From assembly GCF_000344685.1 (NCBI RefSeq), contig NW_006920415.1, positions 595,526-618,827 of the forward strand: a DNA stretch of 23,302 bases. Direction: 5' to 3'. The stretch is from Gloeophyllum trabeum ATCC 11539 (Eukaryota > Basidiomycota > Agaricomycetes > Gloeophyllales > Gloeophyllaceae). Positions within the stretch are counted from its first letter, which is position 1. The number at the start of each line of letters is the position of its first letter. Under the pieces are notes generated by a model that saw only the letters and a list, made by a program, of their open reading frames with translations, made no database searches and was not told where the DNA came from. Both the position numbers and the translations under genes were made by a program. Shown piece by piece: positions 1 through 10,402 of this stretch.

Positions 1-985
1 AATGATGGGTTGCTTTCTATGGTCTTGAACTCATGTGCTTAGCTAAGGTTTTTCACCGTATATGGTAGTGGGTGGGAAAGTTCATCTCCGTGGGCAGGTT
101 GACGAAAAGTCAACGGTTCCTAAACTTTGTAGAACTAGTTGCTTAGTTGACGAAACAACTAAACTAACTGGCGTCAACCGGCCCAACACTGCCGAAGGGA
201 GCCGAGCGTCTGCTCCCTCGAGCGGCTCGAACTTCAAAGTTTTGCAACGTCTCCTATTCACTGGCAATAAGCTCATTACATGGTGGTAACATAGTAACAG
301 AACAGACGTTTAGTGCCTGTCATCATTACTTTAATCCCCATCCTACGGCGCAGGCCCAGTAGTACATTCCTAACCATATATTGTATTTGGGTTACTTACA
401 CAGAGAGCTTGAGCGAGCCAAACCAGCGCGGAGGAGAAAGTCACATGATTATTCGGCCATCTCCCGCATCACTTCTTGAGCTATTCCTGGCGCGAACGAA
501 AGCGCGAACGATTGCTCGAGCTGAATTGTAGAATTGAGCACGCCTACTGACGCCGGTCACAGCTCCCGGACGTCTGACTTGTGCGGATAATCTCCTTTGG
601 TTTCTGCTCTCTGCCTGGAAAACTGGATTGGCCTTCCGACTTACCCAGGAAGCGCAAGGAAGATCCTGAAAAAGACACTGGCATTACCGAACATAGTACT
701 CGAACTTCAGCACTGAAGGGCGTGTCTAGTCCTGTTTAGAGCTCGAACATGACTCTTGATCCTCCTTGAGACTGAATGCGAGTGCTCTCGTGAATATGAT
801 GTGTGTATCACAGCGCGTCTCTCATTCTGTAGGTTCATTATCCCATGTAATGAGCTTACAGAGCTAGAGACCGATGGCGTAGGAGTGAGTCATCGGATGA
901 AACTCCCCACTTCGTTAAGAGGAGGAACATCTGCGGCCCTTCTTTGCTTTCATATCATATCTGTGTCTAAATGTACATCCACTCC
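1..985. other. Intergenic region downstream of the permease gene
   Basis: No convincing gene is seen on either strand; the open frames are short and of mixed composition. Visible structure is minor. A perfect hairpin at 98-114 has arms GTTGAC and GTCAAC around GAAAA, and GTTGACGAAA is repeated near 147. A 12-bp near-direct repeat, GCGCGAACGAAA then GCGCGAACGATT, lies near 490-513. The stretch should include the 3' UTR of the permease gene, whose stop codon is at 986-988. Confidence 0.5.
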
Positions 986-3216
986 TCAAGCAATATACAC
1001 CCCGGACCCCTCCTCACTCTTCCGCTCGTCCGCCTTCTCTTTCTCCTCAACACTGCGAGTCTCTATCGCGTTGCCCTCCTCGTCGTGAGTTGCATCCCAC
1101 TCCGCGAGCTCCCCCTTGGGAACCTTCACCAGATGGTGCGCGCGCGCCCCGTTCTCCAGCGCGATCACCTCCTGCCGGATCTCGTACCCACCGAAATACG
1201 GCAGCACCTTCGCCCACACGGCGTAGTACCCCGCGCACGCCGCGATGATCCCGAGACCCACCACGCAATACGTAGCGTACCAGAACGACACCTACAGGCA
1301 CGCAAGCTGAGTCGCGAGTCCACGCGTGGATAATGTTATTGATACTCACGTCGCCCCCGTTGGCCCCGCCCGCGGGCGGGTACCACGGCATCACAAGCAG
1401 GAAGATATTCACGAGGATCGAGAACACGGCGGCGACGTTCCATACTTGGAACTCCACGCGCCGGATGCCCTGCCGCTGGCGCTTCCGCCGCAGGATGAAC
1501 AGGCCCGTTGTCGTCGCCAGCGAAAATATCTGCAGTGCGTCAGTTCAGCACATAGTGACGTGGGTGATGCGTACTTGGGAGGGGTAGGACTGCAGGTCGA
1601 CGACAAAGTTGAACGCGTCGCCCGCGGGGCACGCGACGATGACGATGCACGTCAGCGCCCATTTGAGGAGCAGCGGTGCGAGCGGCGTCCCGAACGGGCG
1701 CGTCGAGCTCCAGAACGCCGTGTACTACACCCACCCACCCACATAGACCCAGCCCCACATCCGTCCGTCAGCCTAGTCTGGTAACTGAATGTTATAGGTG
1801 GACGCACCGGGAGGATCCCCTGCCGCGCACATTCCCTGATCACGCGCGACCCGCCGATCATGTCCGCGAGGAGGTGCCCGAACGCGCTGACGGCAATGAG
1901 CGCGGGGAGCGCGCGTGCGCCCGCGGAAAAGCCGAACACCTTCTTGAAGAACAGCGCCGCGGTGAGCTCGGCCGAGGACGCCATCTGCGCTTTCGGGATC
2001 GCGGCGAGGTATGCGACGTTCGCGAGGTTGTACAGCACCGCGACGATCGCGAGCGACACGGGCGCGGCGACCTTGATCGTCTTGATTGGTTTCTGCATTT
2101 TTTGGTCGTGTCAGCTTGCGTGCCGCAGGCGAAGGGGAGAGGAGTGAGGATTGACCTTGATCTCCGCCATGACGTTGAACGCGTTCGTCGAGCCGAAGAA
2201 GGAAAAGTTGATCTTGACGAGTGCGTTTGCGAGGTTGTAACCATTGCTCGACGTGCCTTGCCATATGTTATGGAAGTTCGCACGCGGCTCCTCGACCTTC
2301 GTGTGCCCACCCAGCACCACCAGGCCCGTGATCGCGATGAAGACCAGGATGACCACCTTTGCGGCGGCGATTACGTTGGACAGGCGCATCGCGAACTTGT
2401 TCGAGATCAAGGTGACTGCGGGCGGTATGACCTTGTGCTCAGAAGTGCTGGGGAGAGAGAGGGATGACCGGAGCTGCGCACTCACTCAAGAGGATAACGG
2501 TCATCCCCGCGACTGCGAGACCTTTCTCTTGCCAGTTCGTGGGCTCCACCCCACCTGCATACCAGAGATACTGGCCAAGCACTGCAGACGTCGGTCGCTC
2601 AACAAGCAGTCAATGTCACTGGCAGGGACGCGTACCTATCGCACTGCTGCTAGAGAACGAGAGTATGACCGACTGCACGGCGAACGCCGCCGGGAAGAAG
2701 TACTTGGGCCGCGGGTACGCCTGTTCGAGGTAGACGACCTCCGCCCCCGAGCGGTTCGGGAACATGCAGGCGAGCTCCATGTATATTGCCAACCCGGCTG
2801 TATTGGGTTCACCGGCTCAGAAAGACACACCCCGGATGCACAGCAAAGGTCTGCTCACCAGCAGCGATCGGGAGCCCGATCACCCAGTACATCAGGCTCA
2901 GACCCACTGAGCCCGTGAGTCTCAATATTGTTCCCGCTGCGACGCACTCCAAGGTTCAGTCGCAGGCAAGAAACGGATGCAGAGACGACTCACGCGTGGA
3001 GAAGACGCCCGTGCCGACCATCATGGACACGTTCAGGAAGAGGATACCGAGCCACCCAACGTCGTACCCCAGCGGGCTGACGCTCTCCACGGGCGCGCCC
3101 GTCTGGTCCTGCTTGAACTCGGGTGTGTCCTCATAGCCATGGTCAGTGTCCAAGCCCTCGAGAGACTTGTCCGTCACGATCGTCGTGTCAGCTTCGGCCT
3201 TGTAGTCGCTGCCCAT
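986..3216 (-). CDS. Amino-acid permease, Mup1/LAT-like (high-affinity methionine permease type)
   Basis: Predicted plasma-membrane proton-coupled amino-acid importer of the APC superfamily, 579 aa, about 12 membrane segments. Nine exons join in frame: 2994-3216, 2859-2936, 2636-2797, 2486-2581, 2156-2415, 1808-2092, 1575-1724, 1350-1529 and 986-1291, with introns of 45-83 bp. The start at 3216 is in strong context (ACC ATG G); an in-frame upstream ATG at 3261 is possible. After a hydrophilic acidic N-terminus comes the first membrane helix with MMVGTGVFSTPGTIL, the substrate-binding unwound helix of the family. Other family-like blocks are GLPIAAAGLAIYMELA, VLGQYLWYAGG, a conserved FFGSTNAFNVMAEIK, and SRVIRECARQGILP followed by STRPFGTPLAPLL. 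The C-tail is charged and rich in Glu/Lys. The intron at 2093-2155 has a weak donor (GTCAAT). Methionine specificity is inferred from the Mup1-like layout. A general LAT-type transporter is the alternative. Confidence 0.88.
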
Positions 3217-3954
3217 GGTTCCGAGCAAAAGCGCAGGAGGGTGGCCCGCGCTCGCTTGCACCTGTTCATATGATATCTACGTTATCTGCCTTCGGAAGGA
3301 AAGAAGACGATGTGCGTGAGCGAGTCGTCTGAATGCGTGCTTCTTCTGACGCGATATACTACCATTCTATCGTTATCCGTGTAAGAGGGACGTTCTATAG
3401 AGCAGATTTAGAGGTTCCGCATAGAGCAGCATCTATCGGCGGTTGATCGCGTGCGTTGGGCGTTAAGATATGGCAGTCGCATCCATAGCTGGTTCGGGGG
3501 TACCTACGATGGCATCATATCAGGTCCGTATTATATGCGTCGGCCTTCAAGAGCATGAGTGAGGGGCGGACTATGGAGGGTGTGTCTGAGCATTGGCAAC
3601 AGCTGTCAATGACTAATGATGTGCGCATTGGTGTTAATCAAGGAGGGACAGTGCGATCTATATGCGTCGATTTTCATAGCCAGAGGTACCGGGCCCGGCG
3701 TGTCTGAGGAACGATCACAACGTCAATTTCCTCGCATCCAATTTCAAGCTAGCATACAATACGCAATTCTTCTTCATTAACCCGTTCAGCAACTCCAGGA
3801 ACCTGCGTATTTTTTCCGAGAGTCTACGCAAGCGCCAAACCCGCTGCCAGGGACCCTGCACACGATCTAGAATCCGTGTCAATCAATCGGCCAGACCTTG
3901 GAGTATACGGGCCAACTGCAAACTGACCATGAACGCGTCCTTAGGGCCGCGAAC
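3217..3954. other. Intergenic region: permease promoter and eIF2D 3' side
   Basis: No gene is supported. Both neighbours are on the minus strand, so the region holds the upstream region of the permease gene (starting at 3217) and the 3' end of the eIF2D gene. ATATGCGTCG occurs twice, near 3533 and 3660, once in each half. No clear TATA box or other regulatory site can be assigned. Confidence 0.45.
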
Positions 3955-6195
3955 TTACTTCGTCAAATTCACCACCTCGATCCACCGCTTCGGCACCCCC
4001 TTCGCGAGCAACAGGTCCATCACCACTTTCTGCTGCTTCCCCTGTACCAGGATCTCGTACGTATTCGGCTTATTCGGTATCGCGCTCACTGTTCTCCGCA
4101 ACGCACATGTCAGTACTTAGACGAGGAACCGTGGGCAGCGGGGTGAGATGAAGAAAGGACACTGACCGCTCGCCCCGAACCCCGACCGCCGCACCCCCTC
4201 CGCGACCTCCTCCGGCGAGCCTACCACCGCCGCGAACGGTTCGAGGCCCGTCACGATCGTCACCGTCTTGCGCTTGTTCTGGCGGGACTTGAGGGTGAGC
4301 GTGATGGGCGGGAGGGCGCCTTTCCTGTGCACCAAAGCAATAAACTCAGCACCGCAGACATAAGAACAGGGTAAAACAGAGCGCGCACTTTACCTCCCCC
4401 TCCCTCCCGTCCACCCGAATCTCGTACCACGCCTGCATTCTTTCCACCAAGCGTTTCATTATCTCCTCACGCTTCAGAAACTCCACCACCTCCGCCTGCC
4501 CTTTGGGTTTTCCGGGGAGCGGGCCGGTGACCGCGGCGAGGAGCAGCGGGTCGGCCGAGACGTTGACGAACTGCTGCTCGTGCGGGTTGACGAGGTTGTG
4601 CGACGCGATGTACGCGTTGAGGAGCGCGCGCAGATCCGGGAGGAGGAAGAGCGTGCCGGGCCTATATACAACCTGTCAGCTTAATTTGTAGGCTGGTGCA
4701 GAGGGACGGAAGCTAGACGCACTGCTGCCCCGCCGCCGCGAACCACGCCAGCGTCTGCCCGAACGGCTTGTAATACTCGCGCACCTCGACCTCCTTCTCC
4801 GCCCTCCCCCGCTCCGCCTCGGCCTCCCGCTCCCGCTTCTTCCTCTCCCACTCCTCCACGTCCTTCACCGTCTTGTACTTCCCCACGCCCAGTACCTCTT
4901 CGTGCCGGCTGTTCACGCTAGTAACTACGATATCACCCTTCTGGTTCTTCAGCGTGACCAAGCCGGCCTTTTCGCAGCTTTTGAGGAAGGCGGAGAGGGA
5001 CTTCAGGGAGGAGTGTTTGACGTCGACTGGCGTGGGGGAGGAGGCGAGGTGGGCGGGGCGGTAGGGCAGGACGTGCGAGGTGTAGAAGGTACTTGCGGGC
5101 ATGGGGAAAGCGCCGGGCGGGGGCGGGGAGGTGAGCGAGAGGAGGAGGGCTGTGCGCAGGCTCTGTGTGATTTCTGGGGAATTAGGGGGGTTAGTGGGGT
5201 GTATATTGGGAGGGAGAGGGGAGTACCGTCTGGGGTGAGGGTGCACGCGGGCTCGGTGGGATTGGGTTCGGTATTGGTTGGGTCGTGGGTAGCCTGGGTA
5301 GGAGATTCGGGGGAATGCGTCGCGCTAGCCGGGGGAGGGTTGGCTTCGCTTGCCTTCTCCCCTCCCTCACCACCCTGCCCGTCCACTACTTCCACGTCCG
5401 GCGGCATCTCCCCGCCATGCCCGACACTCCACAAGCCATCCTTCCACGCATGCAGCACGCCCACCGCCTTCCCCTTCGCGCCCTCCTCCCCCAGTTTCTT
5501 CTCATCCACACCTTCCTCGACCCTCCCCACCGCAAACGGCGGTGCGCGCTTGCCCTTATCGCCGACATATTTTGAGATGGACACCAGCTGGTTAGGCGAG
5601 AGCGGGGACGGCCAGGAGACCACTGACTACAAGCGTTAGTCAGGTTTTGCTTCGTTTCGATGGGTAAAGGGGGAGGGGATAGGACGCACCGCCTGGGATC
5701 ATTAGGTCCGCGCCGTCCTGAATGCGCGGCATGACGGCCTGTGGCGTCGTGAGTGTTGGCAGGAGGTCGTATTTCTTCCACAGAGAGTATACTGTTTCAG
5801 ATGAACGTGAGATTACGGGCGTCCTTTGCGCGAGACTTGCCTGTGGGGATGAGGTCGTCAGACCCCTTGCCCAATGTGAACCAGAGCGGGTCGCCGTCGT
5901 GCGAGAGGTAGGCTACCTGTGATGTCGTGCTGTAAGCGGTGCGAATTGAGAAGAAGACAGGCCACGCACCCCCGGCTTTCCCTGATGATTCTCGAACTTG
6001 ACGCTCTTCAGCCCCTCGGGGACGAGGAGTTGTGCGTCCTCAGGCGACAATCCGAACGTGTCCGCGATGCGCTGCTTGAGCTTGCGTCGGTCGCTCGAGC
6101 GGAGCGGTGCTGCCACGCAGCTAGTACCGCGATATCGGCAGGACTGCGTATGACATACCAGATGTTTTGAGATCTCCCAGGGGTTTCTTGAACAT
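3955..6195 (-). CDS. TMA64: Translation factor eIF2D / Tma64 (ligatin-type)
   Basis: eIF2D-family protein, which in other eukaryotes binds the 40S subunit, delivers tRNA without GTP and recycles post-termination subunits. Nine exons give 593 aa: 6159-6195, 5970-6109, 5841-5916, 5690-5791, 5227-5622, 4723-5173, 4394-4661, 4167-4344 and 3955-4088. The N-terminus reads MFKKPLGDLKTSAPLRSSDR, the typical family start, followed by the pre-PUA/PUA region (LSHDGDPLWFTLGKG and QDGADLMIPG). A Pro/Glu-rich linker follows at about residues 150-235. The middle winged-helix/SWIB-like part includes AYIASHNLVNPHEQQFVNV. The C-terminal SUI1/eIF1 domain spans about 495-585 (TVTIVTGLEPF, YEILVQGKQQKVV, LLLAKGVPKRWIE). 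The third intron uses a GC donor. The acceptor at 4345 (CTGAG) was chosen because only it keeps the frame. The stop TAA lies inside a GTAAGT motif. Confidence 0.9.
5792..5840 (-). other. GC-AG intron in the eIF2D gene
   Basis: The 49-bp intron begins GCAAGT and ends ACAG on the minus strand. Its removal joins DLIPT to VYSLWKKYD in frame, as expected for the PUA region of eIF2D. No GT donor that keeps the frame is available here. The rest of the donor (GCAAGT after ACAG) fits the minor GC-AG class well. Confidence 0.8.
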
Positions 6196-6387
6196 ATCCA
6201 AGGGCCTTGGGTTTGTTTTGGATGCAAAGGCGAGTCGAGTCGAAGACGGAGATCTTATCTATCACGAGAGAGGATCTAAACATATGACGTAAGCCTGTGA
6301 CCAAATATGGCTTTGTCCTCACCTATTAGACAGCCCAGCATCCAGTCGCGCGGCACTTGGCACATTAGGCATATTCGGTACTTTTAC

Positions 6388-6431
6388 AATCACGTGATGC
6401 CCATAATGAGGCGACGCGTCTGAGACGCGTC
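6388..6431. promoter_or_regulatory. E-box and paired ACGCGT (MCB-like) palindromes upstream of eIF2D
   Basis: An 8-bp palindrome TCACGTGA (near 6389) is followed by two perfect copies of GACGCGTC at 6413-6420 and 6424-6431, three bases apart. ACGCGT is the core of the MluI cell-cycle box bound by Mbp1/Swi4-type factors, and CACGTG is an E-box. They lie about 195-235 bp upstream of the eIF2D start codon. Binding is inferred only from the motifs; they could equally regulate nothing, or belong to the relic on the right. Confidence 0.4.
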
Positions 6432-6432
6432 G

Positions 6433-7100
6433 GTGTTGATACAGCGAGTCTGTGCTTCTCCTACGCTCGTTTGCATGCGAAACCCTCCTGAACCGCCGAA
6501 ATTCATCCTCTCATCTCCTGAGGGCCTACTATGGACTCGCCGCGTCCTTCAACAACTTCTTCCTTTTGATCCTCACGACTACCAGCTCGAAGGGGTATGC
6601 AAGTCACTTGACGGTGTTGATCTCTTCGCGATAACTGCTACGGGCGATGGCAAGACCGGTTATCTATATATGTATATTTTGGTGGTTCTTTACATCAGTT
6701 GTAATCCATCACTCTCTCCGAATGGCATTAAGTTTCCAAAAGACCCTATAATAATTGTAGTGTGCCCTACGAATGGCTTAGAAGAACAGATGGTATGTGA
6801 TGAGCTGTCACAGATCTCCTTCTGCCTGACTTGCGAGTTTCAGGCCTCCAATATGAGCAAATATGGTATCAAGACATTAGCAATTAATTCCAATACAATG
6901 CATGAAGGTGTAAAACGGCACGCGCCGGCGTGTCAATGCTTATGCTGTCACCGGAGCAGCTTTGCCTGAGAGGCTTCAAGACACTTCTCGAACACAGACC
7001 GTTCTGGGAACGGATCGTGGCATTTGGCGTGGGCTTCTGCCCGACAGTCTTTCGCTCAGTGTAGGACCGCTTCTTGGTGCCGGAGTCTTCTCCTGAGGCT
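6433..7100 (+). pseudogene. RecQ-like DEAD/H helicase relic
   Basis: Fragment of the multi-copy RecQ-type helicases common in Agaricomycetes. The first frame holds a Q-motif-like DYQLEGVCKSLDGVDLF, a Walker A variant ATGDGKTGYLYMY and motif Ia VVCPTNGLEEQM. A good 51-bp intron (6793-6843, GTATGT to TTTCAG) then joins QM to ASNMSKYGIKTLAINSNT. Homology continues from 6942 in another frame with LSPEQLCLRGFKTLLEHRPF and ERIVAFGV. The expected DEVH motif II is missing: the text jumps to a diverged FCPTVFRS and a stop. The C-terminal helicase lobe is absent. The frameshift near 6925-6940, the loss of motif II and the truncation mark it as dead. A link to telomere-associated RecQ helicases is only a possibility. 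Confidence 0.72.
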
Positions 7101-8090
7101 GCTTGCATGATGGATAGTAGTGCTATAGTACCTTTGAAACACAAGCTTTAAACCATAAAAAATTATATTTGGGTATTTACATCTGTATTGATCTTATCGT
7201 AGCCCCTCAAGAGCACCACGTTCCCTAGGACAAGTGGTGTACACCATGCAACAGCATCGAGAGCAGGGGAGGAGGCCGTGCGAAGTATCACGTGAAACTG
7301 AAATCCGTGAGCCAGCCAAGGCAGGCGCGACTGGAAGCAGACCGTCACTGGGTACAATACCCATACTGAGCCACCGAGAAAGTGTGAAAGGAACCGGACA
7401 AAGGTCAAATTTTGTTCATAGTGTTGCCTTGCAAAACAAATGAAAGTTCAATGAACAGTGCTGAACAAAGATCATATCCTGTGTCACAATCAAATTTTTG
7501 CGCACTCAAAAGTAGTATTATTCTAATTCATTTCATTCACTGACTGTGCAATGGACAATCATGAAAGAAGTTTGACCTTTGACTGATTATTTTCAAAGTT
7601 TTGTGCATGCTCAATATGGGTGATGTACCCAGTGCATTATATGCCGACTGCCCCCACCTGCCTTATAAGGGAGGCAATATGGTCTGACTTCGGGAGACTA
7701 CCCAGGTCCCAGGCCTAATTAGGCTGGCTCATCTGAACCCCCGGTCAAGCCTAACAAGGCTCAGGATTGCTCGCTGATTGACACCAGCGGTCGTACCGGG
7801 GATCGCGGCAGTCTTACTACAACTAGTATACTATCTATAATACAAAAGACAGTTCCCTGTCCCACAGTGTCATTTGACTTTTGCGGTGATATGCACTGAC
7901 ACACAACAATCACCAAGGACCAAAAGAAATGCACCTAAACCCCGTGATGTGGGTGAAGGCGGTCCGAGACAACTGAGGGGTATTTAATAGTTCGAGGGGG
8001 AAAGGAGGAGTTAAGACGCTATAGGGTAGTCCGTAGGAAGACCTAGAAAAATAAAACAAACGCTTTGACGCCTAAAACAAATGCTAGTTG
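7101..8090. other. Gene-poor stretch with no recognised feature
   Basis: No coding region is supported. A GC-rich block at about 7640-7800 stands out from AT-rich flanks. It contains a perfect 12-bp palindrome, GCCTAATTAGGC (7713-7724), and may be the remains of a repeat whose identity I cannot assign. The rest is of low information to the eye. Confidence 0.4.
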
Positions 8091-8935
8091 ACGCTCCGGA
8101 ATATTTATCTCCGAAGAGTCACAATCAAAGTCGCAAGCAACTACACCTGTCGTAGGATCATGCTCGCGGGGTTAGAAATTGCTAGAGAGACTTGGTTAAT
8201 TTTACTTCGCTATGTAGAACGCACCGGAGATAATTAAACTGACGGCGGAGATAAATCACTCGACGAGTCAGGCCTATTGGCAAAGCTAGGATCGGTTATA
8301 ATTCGCTAAGTTCGACGCTTTCGAACTTCGAGGGTCGCTGAGATTGTAACATTAATTCTCTGAGATGGTGAAGTGCAAAACTTGTTTTTCTGTATGCTAC
8401 TTTGTACAATTTATATGACAGGAATGGCTTTGCAACAGTCCGGAGATAAATAACAAATAAACGCCGCTACCCACAGGATTGCTCAGCACTTGCCGCTGTT
8501 ATACCATACACCGTACGACTCTCTTGCACTCCCACTTGCTCGTCTCAGCCCCTAGAGGTCGCCTCGATGCTCTGCCACCTGGCCCAAGCGGTCCCATCAC
8601 TCCGTGCGACGCGCCGGTCACGTGCTAATTACCTCCGGCCACTTGCTGACTGATGCTGGCCTCATGGTGACTCGTATGCGTCCGCACCTTCGGTATTTTG
8701 ATGGAAACGAGAGGGGGAGTGTGCTGGAGGGTGGGCATGAGGATGACGCCCCTCGATAGAAGCATCCGCGGGCCCCGGAGCTAATTCATCTAAAAGTTGC
8801 ATAGGTTAAGTCACCCCGGAGCTCACGTTTACGGAGATAAATCTCGGAATGGGTCCGTGTACGTCTCGGGATGCTAGGAAGTCCGGAGCTAAATAGAAAA
8901 ATTCTTTTAGAGCCCATAGAAGCCTAGAGGCGTGT
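8091..8935. repeat. Cluster of the short motif CGGAG(A/C)TAA(A/T)T
   Basis: At least seven copies of an 11-bp motif occur in about 800 bp. On the plus strand they are CGGAGATAATT 8225-8235, CGGAGATAAAT 8246-8256, 8441-8451 and 8832-8842, CGGAGCTAATT 8776-8786 and CGGAGCTAAAT 8884-8894. On the minus strand there is one at 8103-8113. A partial copy starts at 8817, and the adjoining inverted repeat carries the related CCGGAGCTTATT (minus, 8949-8960). Clustered short motifs close to a terminus are typical of transposase-binding subterminal repeats in cut-and-paste DNA transposons. No gene is seen here. Confidence 0.65.
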
Positions 8936-9024
8936 GAGTGCTGTGTCGAATAAGCTCCGGGGGGCTTGTACAATGTGCTGAGTCCGCGTTTTCAGGGGTC
9001 AGACGATCCTGAGGCTTATCAGCG
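8936..9024 (+). repeat. Long inverted repeat, left copy
   Basis: This 89-bp segment is the reverse complement of 23214-23302, with 83 of 89 positions identical and no gaps. It includes the stretch GGCTTGTACAATGTGCTGAG. Similarity stops sharply at the inner end after ATCAGCG. The outer end cannot be fixed because the right copy runs off the window. It looks like one arm of the terminal inverted repeats of a large element. Confidence 0.85.
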
Positions 9025-9300
9025 GTAAAGCTTACTGTAAATGGCAAGCTGTGGCATCTCGCGACAGGTAGCTTTACTGCGCCCCCATGCAAACACGTAC
9101 AAATGTACCATATCAAGAAGAATGTCACGTGATGCCGGCAAACGCGGGCTTCCCGCCGCGCGCGTGTGCGGCCGGTTAGAGCATCTTCAAGTCTGGAGGG
9201 TCATATAGATGGGGCAAAATAAATTTTCATTGAAATCTATATAGCTGTGATAATGTGGCTGACAAGGTAGATATAAAAGCCAACAGTAAGGAAAGTTAAT
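9025..9300. other. Short spacer inside the left inverted repeat
   Basis: No gene is seen. It contains the palindrome TCACGTGA near 9125 and an AT-rich stretch. An antisense frame across the repeat (8907-9128) has no recognisable protein content and is not annotated. Confidence 0.35.
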
Positions 9301-9303
9301 AAA

Positions 9304-9315
9304 CCCTAACCCTAA
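9304..9315. repeat. Two telomere-type CCCTAA units
   Basis: CCCTAACCCTAA followed by AAA matches two units of the common fungal telomere repeat (TTAGGG on the minus strand). It lies just past the pol III-type terminator of the tRNA-like relic. Two units can easily arise by chance. Confidence 0.4.
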
Positions 9316-9326
9316 AAGCACAAATC

Positions 9327-9407
9327 AAAAAAAATGCACAGGAAGGAATTGAACTCCAGACATCCTGCACTCAATACATGCCGCATAACCACTACACTAA
9401 GAAAGCG
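9327..9407 (-). ncRNA. tRNA-like pol III relic or SINE head
   Basis: On the minus strand an A box (TAGTGTAGTGG, 9399-9389) and a B box (GAGTTCAATTCC, 9356-9345) have tRNA-like spacing, followed by a run of eight T (9334-9327) that would terminate RNA polymerase III. The A-box region, with a following GTTA, resembles tRNA-Asp/Glu/His genes. Acceptor and T stems pair poorly and no anticodon can be assigned, so it is not a working tRNA. A tRNA-derived SINE or decayed tRNA copy is the best reading. Confidence 0.55.
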
Positions 9408-9409
9408 AT

Positions 9410-10402
9410 ACAAATTTGACGCATCAAAACAATATGATGGCAATGTAATTGGCGTTTACTTAATACGGCTGGGTCCAGTTATTTTTAGTGACGCGGCCGG
9501 AGGGGTCGGAGGTCACATGATATTCTTCTCGAAAAGGTAATATTTGGTCGTGTTTACGCGGGGGTGCAATAGCAAAGACGTCTCATGACTTCGGACACGG
9601 CGGATGGCCTGAGGCCGGTGCTCAACGCTGCTCCTCATGCCAGACTGCGATGATTCGAGCTACAGCCCACCATAAATGTGTCACTACAGACCCAGTGGCT
9701 TATACAACTTGCCTGTAGTTAGTAAACAATGGTATGTCTCCTGGCATAATCCAAGGCTGGAGCCGTTGTCTCGGAATTGACTCTGATGCTGGGCCAGTCT
9801 AAGTGCAGTTCAGGCAGTGGAAACATAACAAAGGTCTTCTTGCTATTTCTTTAGTTACAAAATGGGGAGATACTGTCTCACATGGAGACTCCAAGGTGAC
9901 CACATAGCAGCCTTGAATTGTGGCACATGATACCCTCATCCTCTATAGAGAAGTACCAGGAAACTGAAGGTAGATATGGGAATACCAAGATCCTATTAGC
10001 TGAATCCGGGTATGGTGACTTGCTCCAGATGCCACTTTTGTTCCTCAGTCCATGGCTCTTCATTGAGCTCTCTTATTGTTGCTCACAGCCTGGTGGCCAC
10101 TCTGGACTGCTACTGTAGCCCAACTTACATACACATGGGCATTATAGAACTTACACGGGGGATGATAGCATCCTATAGTCATGTGACACCAAGGGAGCTG
10201 GGGTGGGGGATGTCAGACACTGAGATTAAATATTCTGAGGCTTGCTACAGTCAATGAAGTATGACGGTCCATTTTCCCTAAAAATGGAAATGCTTATACA
10301 ACACAACCAAATATGCACACATTCACTGAACACGCACATAACTTGTTGACTGCACATATCTAGGCTCCTACAGCGAACACAGCTACTCTTGGGGTACCAT
10401 CG
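9410..10402. other. Non-coding stretch between the tRNA-like relic and the BTB gene
   Basis: No recognisable gene on either strand; open frames are under 70 codons with no family resemblance. A small hairpin near 10269-10287 has arms CCATTTT and AAAATGG. The right end should hold the 3' UTR of the BTB gene. Confidence 0.4.

Noticed and set aside
62..289. Small open frames at the left edge on both strands
   Set aside because: Short, unsupported by splice signals or known motifs, and overlapping on opposite strands.
1326..2467. Long plus-strand open frames opposite the permease gene (for example 1676-2467)
   Set aside because: They are antisense shadows of GC-rich exons. The minus strand gives a fully spliced, recognisable permease, while the plus-strand text is Arg/His-rich with no family resemblance.
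7445..7900. Solo LTR or retrotransposon remnant
   Set aside because: There is a GC-rich block and a palindrome, but no TG...CA ends, target duplication or primer site can be shown.
9336..9407. Functional tRNA gene
   Set aside because: Acceptor and T stems do not pair and the anticodon arm is irregular; only the A and B boxes are preserved.
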